From: Fasciolopsis buskii
Taxonomy: Eukaryota > Platyhelminthes > Trematoda > Plagiorchiida > Fasciolidae
Length of the DNA stretch: 64,000 nucleotides
Reading direction: 5' to 3'
Assembly (NCBI GenBank): GCA_008360955.1
Contig: LUCM01009820.1
Span: 332,280 to 396,279, forward strand
Shown here: in pieces, positions 46,270 through 57,786 of the stretch
How positions within the stretch are numbered: the first letter of the stretch is position 1
Layout of the letters: the number at the start of each line of letters is the position of its first letter
Notes under the pieces: model-generated
What the model was told of the DNA's origin: nothing
Databases searched by the model: none
What the model saw: the letters and a program-made list of their open reading frames with translations, nothing else
Translations under genes and position numbers: made by a program

Positions 46270-47960
46270 AAATTTCAAAACAGACACACGGTGTCTCCGA
46301 AACGCGCATACAGGAACCCGCTTCCATGATCACACTTTATAACCCACATACAGCCTCTTTCTCTCGATTCGTTCTTCGCATGTTTGTTGATCCGGCTTCG
46401 AGCGCTCGTGGTCAGGTTGGCGCTGGGATCGCTCTGAGCATGCAAACGGGGCGTGCAGTTAGATTGGATCCCAACCAACAGTCACTCATGTGCGGTTCGC
46501 TTGGGCGATTCAATGTGCCAACAGCAGTCGGTTGAAGCGCCATTGTTTGTTCCTCGTAACTGTGTGCGCCCACTAGCTGCATCACCCCTGATGCAAAAGA
46601 CGAGTGCTACCGGGAGTTATCTTGGTTACTCATCAGTATGCATTCTACGGACGTTTTAGCCATTGCTGGTGACTTTAATGTACTAAGCGGAAATGAAACG
46701 CCATATCGGAGGTCGATTTTCTGTACCAGCCGACCGGAGCGACAATCAAGACCATCTCATCCAGCTTCGGTCTGACCACAGGCTGTTTCTGGCGAACACC
46801 CGTTACAGATTCTCATGGCAGGCATCGCATCCAAACTGCTTTTGGGCATTATCCTCCGCGGATTATCTAATACTCCCTAGAGGGGACTGCGTGAGAATCA
46901 AGCCAGTTTCCGTCCTGGACGGGTTTATTGGTCAGATTTTCATTTTGTGGCGAATCCTAGAGCATAGGCACATGTTCCCCTTGATTTGGAAGCAACGTTC
47001 GACTCAGTCAATCATACAGTTCTTTGGCGCTGCTTCTCATTGAAGGGTGTGTCAAAGAAATTAATTTCTGTCACCCAATCTCTGTATGTGCACAGGCGGA
47101 GTGGAGTTCGCATTTAAGGTGATGTTTCACTCGAATTCACCACAAGAAGTAGTGTTCGTCAAGGTTGCCCTCTTTCACCTTTCCTTTTTAACTTTGTCAC
47201 TGAAGTGGTTACGGAGATAGCCCTATCCCCGCCTGAGAACAGCGGCACTGATATTTGCGTAGACGAGAGTCCGTATGACTTAGAATATGCAAATTATTTT
47301 GTGCTGCTGAGTTCAAGTAAATTGCAATTTTTTGTTGATCGTCTGAATGTTTGAGATGCGAGGTCTAAAATTCTGTTGCAGGACTGGATTGGTCCAAAGC
47401 CAGACCCGGTTCTTGTAAGAAAACAATCGGCGAGGTGGATTTAGTTGCTTGGATCGGTATATCTCGCCTGGCCGTCGTAGTGTCTTCGTGCATACAGAAG
47501 ACTAAATGGTCAACAGCCGATTTAAGGAATCTGTGTGACATCCGGTTATCGATCAAAAGTCGAGTATACACGGCAGCAGTGAGTTCGGTATTGCTCTTTG
47601 GCTCAGAAACAGGGCCGTTTAGAGCAGGGGATATTCAAAGAGTTTCGGTGTTCAAACACTGTTGTCTTCGTAATATTGGTAGAATAGGGTGGGAGACTAG
47701 TTAGTAACTCAGAAGTTAGATGTAAGGTATTGGGGGTCCTAGGGTCCAGTCTTTAGAACTGGCACTGGATGTAAATAGGTTAGGGGGTTGGGACGTCTTA
47801 TGCATGCCCACAGAACGCTTGCCTCGTTTTATGTAGTTCTTCCAGGCGACTAATGATTAGACAATAATTCAGGGTGGCCAGTCTATGACATGGGTAAAAG
47901 TATGAAAGCTTTCACCAGTGGTCTGGCACGCGTAGGTGTGGTAACACTACCAGATAGGGT
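46270..47960 (+). mobile_element. Degenerate RTE-type LINE, second family
   Basis: Plus-strand remnants in the right order: VGAGIALSM with RLDPN (46410-46500), the endonuclease tail HIGGRFSVPADRSDN (about 46696), LDLEATFDSVNHTVLW-like sequence (about 46980), SVRQGCPLSPFLFNFVTEVV (about 47155-47215), YVxYDLEYAN in place of the YADD block (47275), then KSRVYTAAVSSVLLFGSET (47560-47615). Many frameshifts. It lies in the intron between exons 44838-44912 and 48272-48602. Confidence 0.8.
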
Positions 47961-48271
47961 TCCATGAGATCTCGCAGAGCGGCGATTGGAGACAACAGAG
48001 AATACGGCTCAATGCCGCAGTCATTGGTCTTCTTGCATTCGAAATCTTTCTTCTGTATGGTTCTTCAGTTTGCTATCTTGCAGTCGGTCTCTCGTTATTC
48101 TTTCTTTTTTGTTTGAGATGATGCTGTGAGGCAGCAACCACAACCAGGGCACGTTAGTGCAAGATCCCAACTGAACACCTAAACATTTTCACAAGGCTTC
48201 GAGCAAATTATTCACTATTTTGACTTTCTCGTATCTCCTTATGCAGCTTTTCTTATTTGTGCATTTCTTAG

Positions 48272-48602
48272 CCTCCGGTTTTCCATTCACTGAGGTATCC
48301 CTGACCGGTTGCAACTTCGACTGGTTTCGGAGTGATCCGAGCATTCTGGCCGATATTCTGCACAACCTAACATCCACAAATGCATTGACTCAGCTGAGTT
48401 TGCCTTTAAGGCCAGTCGCGATCGCACAGAACGAGGAGGTACAGTTGCGCATTTGCGATGGGTTGAGCAGACTTAAACACTGCGAAAAACTCGTGGATTT
48501 GGATTTGGGCGCTCAAATTATTGGCCAGCAGGAGTTTGACTCACTTTTGGTCGCCTTGCAGAGTTTACGTCGCCTCGTTAGGCTCTCTGTCACTGACCTG
48601 CC
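48272..48602 (+). CDS. UBX gene exon: C-terminal leucine-rich repeats
   Basis: Acceptor TTTCTTAG, donor GTACGT (phase 2). It encodes about 110 residues with at least four LRR cores: FTEVSLTGCNFDWF, ALTQLSLPLRP, KLVDLDLGAQIIG and LVRLSVTDLP. This is the longest continuous LRR stretch of the gene and is clearly protein-coding by its repeat periodicity. Confidence 0.78.
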
Positions 48603-49775
48603 GTACGTCCATATTTTTTATTGGAAACTTACTACCGCAATAATTCGCTCCACGTACTTTTCATTTTTATTTCGTCCCAGTATAAAGGTATTTCCAATGG
48701 CTTGCAAATAACCATCGACTCGCCTCCATCTTACCTTCTTATTCATTTATCCTTTTGGTTGCAGCCGGTTAGAAGGAAGCACAAATACAAAGCGATTCCA
48801 GGCCTTCGAAACAAGTGGCTCTTCACATATCCCTTAATTCCTTGTGGATGCTCTAAAACCCTCCGATTTCACAATACTGAGTTAATGGCATTTCGTTCTT
48901 CGGTTGACTAGACAAAGGGAACAGTCGTTTCGGTGATTACTGGCACTTGATGAAATTAATATGCAGCAGCAGCATCGATCAACAGTAGAAAAACTCCAGG
49001 TCCATAAATCAAAAATGGAGAAGCAGAAACATATTGCATGCCTGTGCGCTACTGGCCGCATAGGGGGACCTCATGGATCCCAAACCTACTCCAGCCAGTC
49101 TACTGATTAGGGTTTTCATACCTTTTTGTCATGTCATAGTGACCACAATGACTTACCTTCAGATTATACATTACCATTGATGGGATGTTACAGCATTGTT
49201 GACTGAGTTAGGTTTCTAGCTTACTGTTCTATTTCAAAAGTAAAACTAAACCAACTCATTTCTGAATCTTAGTACGATCAACCTATTTTGAAGTACTGTT
49301 TGTGACCATAGTATAAAACTGTAATTATGTAGAGATAAAAAGTGCATCACATGACAGTTCGCTGCCGGCCGGTTCGTTTTTATGACAGCTTTACCAGGAT
49401 CTTATGAAATGCGACACTAATATTTGTAATTAAGATTTAACAGGTTATATGCTACCTTTCCAGCATAGAAATGAACATTAAAAACTTGTCTAACGCTCGC
49501 ATCACGTTTTTTATGCCGCAAGTATGCAGTGTAGTTAATCTTACCAAAAGGGTCCAGTTCATAAGAAGCAAGGTAAATTTAGACTAGTGTGTACTGAAGA
49601 CGACGTTTCAAAACCTTGAAACTTTCACTGCTAATTCTTCATGACTCTAGTCGCAAACGGAATGCTTTTTAATGACACGTGCTGCTTTTCCGTGGTTCGC
49701 GCTATCCAGGGTGTTGACCATACAATGCTATTCAAATCTTGCTTTTTCCACTTCCGCATTCTCCCATCGTTCTAG

Positions 49776-49854
49776 TCCCGGCACTCAACAAGCTTTATGC
49801 GACGCTTGTCCACCACACTGTAAAATTCGTGTTCATGAACACCGTCAGGTTTGA
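49776..49854 (+). CDS. UBX gene terminal exon with stop codon
   Basis: Acceptor TCGTTCTAG; the first base completes a Pro codon from the previous exon. It encodes GTQQALCDACPPHCKIRVHE and then HRQV, followed by TGA at 49852-49854. A helix-loop ending in a short Cys/His-rich strand is a usual way for an LRR array to end. The stop lies 193 bases from the stop of the convergent MRPL14 gene on the other strand. Confidence 0.68.
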
Positions 49855-50047
49855 ATCAACAACGACAAAAAGTAGCGAGCGGACCAAGATGCTCCTTATC
49901 TGTGATCCACTTTTTTCTTGAAAGTTGAACTATCTAATCGCTTCTTCCGTTCTCGAGAAGAGTGTGGTTAAATATATTTTTATCCAGTATGAGTGCTAAT
50001 CACTTTGTTTTCTTAAAAATACCATACACGATTGTTCGCTGCTTTTT

Positions 50048-50277
50048 TCAGACAAATTGGGTAGCAATAGACAGAATTTTGCTGATATCACCCGAAAGGC
50101 TTCGTAGTTTAGCCGGTATAGGGACCAGGATTCGTGTGCCCAGTGGGTTGCCCTCGTCATCTACGAGAACGATATTGTTCGATTCGAAACGCGGCCAACC
50201 GTCCCGGGATGCTTGACGTGTGCCGACAATCCAACCGCGTTTTTTCTGACCGCCGACAGCCACAATCACTTTGTCAC
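50048..50277 (-). CDS. MRPL14: Mitochondrial ribosomal protein L14, C-terminal exon
   Basis: The last exon of uL14m, a structural protein of the large mitoribosomal subunit near the subunit interface. The acceptor TTTGAAG joins in phase 1 to give GRIGDKVIVAVGGQKKRGWIVG. Diagnostic blocks are GDKVIVAV, GQKKRGWIVG, PRFESNNIVLVDDEGNPLGT and RILVPIPAKLR, ending in ISKILSIATQFV and a stop, the same end as vertebrate MRPL14 (SKVLAIAQNFV). The reading frame is intact, with no breaks. The gene converges on the UBX-LRR gene. Confidence 0.95.
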
Positions 50278-51035
50278 CTTCAAATAAAACCAGAAATGAC
50301 GGACCTGATGAACAAACTGACAAATTTTGTGACAAGCAAATTGATAAAGTGCACTAGTTTATGTATGAGGTTAATAATTGAAGTCTGTATGAGGAACATG
50401 CATGGGAACTTCAAAAATCTCGACATTCCGGGTAAACATAACTTATGGCGTGATTTTGTACCTAAACAGACAAAACTGAAAAACGCCATCGCTCCGATAT
50501 TTTACTATTCGTTTTTGGATAATTGATGAGCAATTACCAACAGACATCTGCAACTGATAAACATCACTAAAATCGAATTTGCATCGTGAAGAGTGCACAC
50601 GGAAGTGTTGAAGGGTCCACAAAAGGTCCAAAACTGTGATTCGTTGGTAATTTTTTGTCAATTGGGCTGAGGCAACCTTAAAAGCGAAAGTAGAATGCGA
50701 CAAGAACAGATGTCCATTTCAAGTAGTATCTGGATGAATGAAGATTTTCCCGAAATCTCCAAAAAGCTTCCATGAGCACTGCTGCCGGTACAAGTTGGAT
50801 CCTGATGAGACATTCCAATTAGGAGAGCAAGGGCATAGGAACGGTTAGAAAGAAGAGTGCCGAGTACGTATGCCCGGCGGATATAACCACCGAAACCGAT
50901 TGTCCTTTTAGATAAATTTCGTTTCCTGATCTACGTATGACTTTGCCTATTATATATACATATCGATCGATTCAGAAGGAGCGCAGACTTCTTTTCGGAG
51001 ATCTACTAGTTAACCTTGAAGTTTCCAGGACTCAC

Positions 51036-51298
51036 CGATGCGGCCTTTGTTCTGTTGATTATACACTCGGATGCATAAGGCTGGCTTCGGAGCCAAACCA
51101 GTTGTACCCGCGGCAAGAACCGTCTTCATGGAGATTCCAGGCTTCTCAGATCCAGTGGATGACCGTTTCTTTGAGCTAGCCAAATCAGTAGTCGATGCGC
51201 CTGGGGCTATGCTGCTCCACGGGCTGTTGTCCACTACACGAAGTCGTGTTTGTGGCGCAACAAACCAAAGTGGGCCACGACCGGCTGAGCACGATGTC
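51036..51298 (-). CDS. MRPL14: Mitochondrial ribosomal protein L14, N-terminal exon
   Basis: The minus-strand exon opens at an acceptor (GACTTTAG) and encodes a basic, Ser/Ala-containing leader, then TRLRVVDNSPW, which matches the RVRVVDNSA start of mature uL14m, then a roughly 40-residue Ser/Thr/Lys/Ala-rich insert, then ALCIRVYNQQNKGRIG. The insert separates VVDNS from CIRVYN; in human MRPL14 only about 14 residues lie between them. It ends at a GTGAGT donor (phase 1). There is no Met in this frame after the upstream stop, so a 5' exon carrying the start codon and the rest of the mitochondrial targeting peptide must lie at higher coordinates. I did not find it. Confidence 0.85.
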
Positions 51299-51861
51299 CT
51301 AAAGTCGATTCCAATAAAAAGTAGATAATCATTGGATCTATTTCAGAAGTCACATGTTATCGGATATGCTAAAATTAGAAGTTGGTGAAGGGCATCTAGG
51401 GAGGTTGTAGACTTAGGGGAGGGGGGGGGATAAAGCGCCACGAAACAGACGAAAGTTCGACTCCTTGACATGAGGTACCATACATGATGGATTTTTGAGC
51501 CAATTAGGAGACCAATTAATATTATGCAGTGCTCTCTTCATAGCCGCTGTGTGGCATTTCGGATTTCTTCTGTATATCAAAAATTTGTGACCTGAAATTC
51601 TAGGTCATTTTCATTGGACTTGAAATGCACGAGTTCGTATAAAATGTTTCGGGTTGTCGCTAGAAAGAGGAACAAAATATGTCCTTACCAGAAATTATGG
51701 CGTGGATTTCGGATCAGCTTGCCTGACACAGCAGCCAATCGGGAGAATAGGAGACACTGCATACTGTATCCGGCCTGCGATGCCGAGGACTATTGAGGAA
51801 CAAGTGGAACAGAAAGTGAAGTGTAAGCCAGAAATAGTCAGATGTAATGTACAACAAAAAA

Positions 51862-52610
51862 CTCACCACCATCATCATTCAACGTCAAACAGCAAGGCAT
51901 GCTGCATTGACCGCTAATTTTTTCCCCAGAGTTCCATGTTTCTATAAAAAGGGTGAATATCCAAGGGGAACAGGGAATGGACCTACACAGGTGGAAGAAG
52001 ATAAGATGCCGCTGCAGCAGCCGCGCGGAACACAGTCTAACTGCATAAACGCACTATTTCAATCAGTCTGATTCAACGAAAATGACAGCACGATCGCCAC
52101 TGTTCACGGTTCGCTGCCATTTCCTTCAGTGTCTCCAGCCAGCAAATCGACAAGTCTTTCGGACCCCAACCACGGAGACTTGAGACACCTACTTTACCTA
52201 TGTTCGCTGTACATTTTCTCGTCCCGCACTGCCACGTCATCTGTTGACCTCCGCATTGCCTCTTCCATTCCTTGGGAGCAACGTAAAATAGGGCACAATA
52301 TATTAGACGAGTGTTCGCCATATGCAACACGTGACCTAACCAGCATAGTCTACTGATTTTCATACACGGACATAAGGTATTCTGAGAGCCGGCACCCAGT
52401 ACTAGAATCCTAACCTCTACATGACTCACGCGGTTACTTCATCCAATCTTAGCGATACTATGTAGATATCAGTGGTCGAAAGTCTCTAACCGACGAACAC
52501 CTCCCACACGCATATTTCATGTCTCGCCACCCTACAACAGAACTGAGCGCACTGCGGCACAGTAAACACGACCTTTCGCCTTCAGTGAAATATCAGGCGG
52601 ACGATGTAGA
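51862..52610 (-). mobile_element. RTE 3'-end fragment
   Basis: A minus-strand 3' end of the RTE family with a short CATCATCATT tail at the 3' end and coding remnants LGHVLHMANTRLIYCALFY, GQQMTWQCGTRKCTANIG and GWGPKDLS in the 52073-52429 frame. It lies upstream of MRPL14 exon sequences on the same strand. Confidence 0.82.
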
Positions 52611-53699
52611 AAAGGGGACATTTCGAGTGCCAGTCCAGTCTCAGGTCTTCACTATCGCGTGGGCCCCAATAACTGAATCTACTCGAAAAAGCCCTCTTTT
52701 CTCCATGCATAGATTGACCGGGTGCATGCAGTGATCAACCATAACCTGCACCCGAGAACACCGAACACGGATAACTTGATTCTCTAGAATCGTGCGGCGC
52801 ACGTCGGAAACGCAAAAAATCTTACTAGGTCCAATGGCCCCTCAAAAGACAATTCCAAAGTGCGGTACCCTACACTCAAATTCAAATTTGTTCATAAAAA
52901 TCTCGACAGGAAACATGCCGAGACATTGATACTCAAACGCTGAGTTTTCCGCTGGCAAACCCACTTTTATAGTCAATAGGAAAGGACTAACCTGGAGGTC
53001 AGCGCCTAACCGATCTTTAATGGGTAGTTCAAGATTCCTGTCAACTCAACTCAATGAAAATGACTCCGTAGAATGAATGGAAGTAGGATCGAAATTCAAT
53101 TGGGAAGAGTGAAGGAGATGCCTGAGTTAGGTAGAAAGGAGTTCAGCCACAGGATCATTGTTAATGGAGGAATGGTAAGCGGTACAAAAATAATAGTTAA
53201 GAAGGAATAGAATTTTCAGCCATGCAAACTGGAAGCATCGGTTACGGAAATCAAATTGTAAAGTCGGTAATAGACAACAGATTATGAAATACAGACGGAG
53301 AGTCTAACTTTAGCGAAGTAATTATCTGGGGAATCGGAGGTTGCTGGAAGAAATGTTTCCACCGAAAATAAGTCAACGTTTGATAAGGACTGAATGGGGA
53401 GACTCATCTACTTCAACGAACTCATCTCCTTTACATACAAGATCCGGCCGAAAGCCAGCCCAGTTTGCAACAGCGTGTTGCAATTCAAAAGTGCAAGACA
53501 CAAAACAAATCTATTTCATGTTCCAGACTGTCAAGGTACATTGGCAACCATATTTAAGCTTCCACCAGAGACATAAAGCCGTTTGCATTTTCTACGTTCG
53601 ACTATCTGTCTGAGCAAAGACCATCGCCGTTGTCTTCATATCAAGATAAAGCGATTTTCCTAATCAATTTAACGGAAGAGCTGAAAAGAATAGATTAAA

Positions 53700-54060
53700 G
53701 AGAGTAATCCTGGCGAGCACCAATTGTTTTTCGTGATCGGTCGTCGTGAACGCGAGCTCGATTCGGACTATCCGCCCACAATTTGGAAAAAATGAGTTTA
53801 TCTAGGGCGCCTTCTAGTAGAAGGCAGTATCGCAGAACTGGACAATCAACGTTTCCGAACGCCGCTTGTAGGCCAAAGAAAACGGAGATCGTGGTTCAAC
53901 CGGTGTGCTATTGTTATAAAATCTATCGTTGAGAAATATGATCGGTATAACCATGGCCGGGGTGGAAACCGGCTTGACTCTCATGCGCGAACCCACAAGT
54001 AATGAGTAGTCCGCGCAGAGTAATATCCCTGAACTTCTACGATGAATTTTATACCAAAAT
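53700..54060 (-). mobile_element. Decayed RTE reverse transcriptase fragment
   Basis: Minus-strand frames around 54000-53750 resemble the RT core: TPVEPRSPFSLAYK followed, one frame over, by NVDCPVLRYCLLLEGALDKL, comparable to TYRRPTIVVFLDLK...VDR..L...LL..GVPDKL of RTE. Weak and broken; not obviously the same family as the 31905 copy. Confidence 0.45.
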
Positions 54061-54939
54061 GATTCCCTTTTTGCATTTACAGAAGGATCCATCATCTTCT
54101 TTGTAAATTGGCGCAGTCAAAAATTCAATCCAATCCTTTGGGATCTCCATTTTCCTTGACTGATCGGCGAATTTCGTTAACTCGGACTCTTAAACCCCAT
54201 CACTGTAATTGGAAAAAGAAGAGGACTGCCAGTCTAGTACGCACCCTTGTTTTCAGAACGAATATTTTATTAAATAACTCCATTTCTAAATCACATGCAA
54301 CTGTATTGACTCAGATTTAATTAAAAAGTGCATCTTAGAGGTGAGACAACTAAGGTGCTCCGCCCAGAGGCAAAATAGCGTCCCTGAGTGTGTCGCTGAA
54401 CTACGCATTTAAACCCGGTGTCGGCAAACTTGTATTTCTAGTCAGCAAGCAAACAAGTTGGTTAGTGGCAAAAGCCCTACCTTTTTCACTGCTGTATACT
54501 ACCGATCGCAGACATTTCCCAGTCTTTTTAGCAATTGAGGTCTCAAGGACTGCATGAGCAACTCGAAAATACCGTCATTTATGGAGCCCATGTGACCTTA
54601 AGTTGTTTCTGTCCCTGCCTCCATGATTTTCAAATCTGACCCTAATGTTTGACCGAATTCTGTGCATTTGGGTATATCGGAAACCGCCCAGAAAGCTATG
54701 ATTGGAACACAAATCGGTGATTATCATCTAGAAGCAACGTGAGTGGATTTCGTACTGGTGCGGCCATAGTTGAACACAAAAGCGAGCACCGACTACAATG
54801 GCCGACAATGTTTGACTGATTCATACTCCTCGAGTTTCGTCTGAACGTTCAACGAAAAATTCAGTTGGTTACACTAGTGGTAGTACCATCCGCTTCGCGT
54901 CCTACGTTGGATAGCATCCAGGTTCTACCGAATCTGCCG

Positions 54940-55440
54940 TCCTTCCTCGATGTCCCTTCAAACTGGTGAAGTTCGGCGTGCGAACACCGATGCGCACAGC
55001 AGAACATGCGTGTTTATCTAGTACACTCGGGATCCTAGCTATCGATGTGTGTTGTACTCAACAGACTCACACTTCAAATGTATTGTTCCATTGGCACCTC
55101 CATACAACCCGTCAGCGATGCTTCATCTGGGACTGTCTAGGGACTCTGAAGCTCATGCATGTGGCCTTGTTAGCGTTGATATAGCTGAAGAGCTGAAGAT
55201 GTACTGTTTGACTGGTTCCCAGTTGACAGCTGGTCATGTGCATTCAGGTTCGCGCGAAGTGAACAGTCGCTCCTGACAGATGCAATCTGTTTGTTGTTTC
55301 GGCGCACGCCCCTACAGATCGCGGATGAGAGTTCTGAACAGGAAGTCGCTGGAGAAGAACTTCGTCAAGTTCAACGAAAAAAAATCGCTTGCCGAGAAAA
55401 TTTGATGCCCAGGGCTTAGTGGAACGTGAATGCGAATAGT
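54940..55440 (+). mobile_element. RTE endonuclease fragment, second family
   Basis: Frames 54966-55184 and 55049-55276 together read as the start of an RTE endonuclease: STLGILAIDVCCTQQTHTSN and then PLAPPYNPSAMLHLGLSRDS and EAHACGLVSVDIAEE, followed by an AHAPTDRG-like stretch near 55300. Frameshifted and 3'-truncated. Confidence 0.7.
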
Positions 55441-55559
55441 TTCAGTGAAAGATCTTTGTGCCAAAGTTGTCTGGGGTACTAAGAGAAATCCAGCGAGATG
55501 AAATAAGGAAGTTTGGTTGGTAGATTTTTTGATAAATGTAGCGTAGATCTAACTGTGAA

Positions 55560-55650
55560 GTCTTCCACCTTGGCGGGATTCGAATCGACGCATGGATGCA
55601 ACCCACGCAATTACACAGTGTGTGCCCTACCAACTGGGATACGAGGCCAT
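55560..55650 (-). repeat. tRNA-like SINE head (candidate)
   Basis: On the minus strand TATCCCAGTTGGTAGGG resembles a pol III A box and CGATTCGAATCCCGCC a B box, about 45 bases apart as in tRNA genes. A tRNA cloverleaf is not fully paired, so it is a tRNA-derived SINE or decayed tRNA rather than a working gene. Confidence 0.45.
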
Positions 55651-55680
55651 GGCGAACGGGGCTCGGACATTTCTCTGATC

Positions 55681-56096
55681 TTCATGAAATAATTCACCAT
55701 GTGATATCATCGCTCAACTCACCATTGAGAAACCATGGAAGTACTGTACAGCTGTTTCATCCTTGTAAGGAATCATCAGCAGTGCATATCCACCGCGCGC
55801 GAACAGAGACGCAAACCCGCGACGAACGATTTTGAGTCGAACGCCTTAGGCATCTCGCCACCGGGCAGGCTCTGAGCATCACGCGATGTTGCACCTGTCC
55901 GTCACTGATTTGCACGGTTACTGTCCGCTAGCGGACAGCAATCGACCCCTACTGATAGATGACTTCTCTGCAGGTAGCCTAAGTACGACGAAGGCTTTAG
56001 ATATGACCTACAGAGCTTCACTACTTGGTACACATTAGTAGTAGGGGATTGAACGTTTTCATGAAATAATTTACCATGTGATATCATCGCTCAACT
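55681..56096. repeat. Pair of 39-bp direct repeats
   Basis: The 39 bases at 55681-55719 recur at 56058-56096 with one mismatch (start TTCATGAAATAATT, end ATATCATCGCTCAACT). The flanking sequence is not obviously similar. Probably two ends of related SINE or LINE copies. Confidence 0.75.
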
Positions 56097-56348
56097 AATC
56101 ATGGGTTTTGCAAAAAGCTACGAAATTTATAAATGACGTACAGTTATATGAGAGGACCATAAAATATCTGGCTTTTATCATTGCAGTGGTACGAGAAATT
56201 CAAACCATTACCATTTGTTCAAAATACATACATTCAAATACAAACAAAAACATTAAAATTTACCTACAAATTGTATTTTTTACAACTGCATGTGACGGAC
56301 TGCGTTTAGATTATCACAAAGTAACCAATGGAATCGAAAAAAAAAATT

Positions 56349-56713
56349 TTATACATCCAATAACAGTGTTCGCGAACGCCTAATTTTGTTCACGCGGGCT
56401 TTGTGTTCCTCTTCCATCTTGTATCTGTTCGGTACTCGAGGACGACTCCAGTCAGTTTTCGCTTCCATAGGCACGTATTCACGAGCGTGGGGAATGGTCC
56501 CTGAGGTGCGCAATAACACGTCCTGCACGGCCGCGGGCAATTCATTCAACCTAGCTGTGGATGGATTAACAGGAACTGCATGCGGAGAACCGATGCTCGC
56601 TGAAGGGACAAATCCGCTTGCTTTGAGAAGCGCTTCCAACTGGTCTGGCTTTAAGTCTGTATAGTAGTCGCGGTAATCATATAGATAGAATGGGAGCCAC
56701 ATTTCGATGGTGC
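56349..56713 (-). CDS. MRPS18B: Mitochondrial ribosomal protein S18B, last exon
   Basis: The acceptor GATTTCAG joins in phase to the 58994-59053 exon, giving KARDIGTIEMWLPFYLYDYR. The PFxxYDYxxYY block is the S18B (mS40) extension after the bS18 core; insect orthologues have PFREYDY there. The rest, about 95 residues, is a lineage-specific C-terminal tail: KPDQLEALLKASGF, a Pro/Ala-rich stretch, then a basic helix (NRYKMEEEHKARVNKIRRSR) and a stop. mS40 is a protein of the mitochondrial small ribosomal subunit. The frame is intact over 121 codons. Confidence 0.82.
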
Positions 56714-57251
56714 CTGAAATCGAAATCAACAAGAATGGGAGAAACTTAGGGAATCGGATCAATCACGAACTGGGTCGCTCAAAAACAGTGGAAAACCGTG
56801 AGTTTCAAATCTGAGTAAATATACCACTAATTTTACATTAAGTTGCGTGCGAGTGAGCAGGATATACTTTTTCCCAAGGACCTTGTACTGAGTCTTATCG
56901 GGTGTACTGAGTGACTGATGAATCAGGAAACACAAACAAAGTCGTTTGATAAAACCAGAATGCTACTGCTTTGTTATGAAACATGTGAAAGTAACATGCC
57001 TGTCGATCAGTAATGCCATATCAAGAGCCAAAATCGCGAGACAAGTGAATACATCATGGAGACGATAAACCTTGTGGTCGCAGGAGGTCAGACATGGCAC
57101 TGCCTCGTGAAACATCCTAATCGAATATAGGGACGTATGCCACTTTCACGGACCTGAAGCACTAAGAAATGATGTGCACAAAACTAAAACGCGGAAATTA
57201 AAGAGAAAGGGGAAGACCGGCAATTCCAACATTAAGGTGTACGGAGCTGCA

Positions 57252-57269
57252 GTGAGAGAGAGAGAGAGA
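57252..57269. repeat. (GA)n dinucleotide repeat
   Basis: About eight GA units within the MRPS18B intron, simple sequence. Confidence 0.85.
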
Positions 57270-57786
57270 GCAACCTATGCTCTGTTCACACAAGGATCTC
57301 TCACAAAGTTACCCGGTTAGTGCAGTTGTAACATTAGTCAGACGCCTTTATTGGCCGCAGATATGATTCATTCTTCCCAAGTAAAAGAAATAAGACGAAA
57401 CAAGATGTTCGTAAGATCACCGAGTCCAGTTCGCGCATCTTTTGATCAGCTTACATCAGGGGAGTCTAACAACCTTCGTATTTTCGGGAGAGCCGGTAAC
57501 GAAGAAATCTGGGACTGAAGTAACAGACACGCCGCTCGATTCCATTCGTGATTTTCCTCGTATGCGTAAATACAATGACCGAGGACGACCGCGAGGTTCG
57601 ATCGCGTTCGGTGCATCACACGTGATGGTTGTGGCTCATCCGAAAATAACAGTATTAGTAATAATAACTGTCTACACTGTTCCTTGTGCTCTAGCAAAAT
57701 AACTTATTTCTTAAGACCAAATGATGTAAGGATTGTATCGAAGAATTGATGCGTCATGTATTGGTTTTAATTGTGAATGATATTAT

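Larger units (their letters stand above)
4479..49854 (+). other. Gene span: UBA-UBX-leucine-rich repeat protein (at least 13 exons)
   Basis: Hand-built gene model. Exons: 4479-4652, about 13893-14169, 18298-18406, 23679-24030, 26067-26372, 28533-28929, 29800-29951, 40086-40160, 42059-42279, 43328-43547, 44838-44912, 48272-48602, 49776-49854. From the second listed exon onward every donor is GT, every acceptor is AG, and codon phase is kept at all eleven junctions. The exons give roughly 920 residues: UBA, coiled coil, UBX, acidic Pro-rich linker, BC-box-like helical segment, LRR array, Cys/His-containing C-terminus. UBA binds ubiquitin and UBX binds p97/VCP in known families, so a role in ubiquitin-dependent p97 unfolding or degradation is inferred. 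The UBA exon ends in phase 0 while the coiled-coil exon needs phase 1, so at least one exon in the 9.2 kb between them is missing. The introns hold most of the window's transposons. I know no human UBX protein with LRRs. Confidence 0.75.

Noticed and set aside
54870..54950. tRNA-like sequence with AGTGGTAGTACC and GGTTCTACCGAATC
   Set aside because: The T-loop is too long and the arms do not pair; at most an old SINE head.
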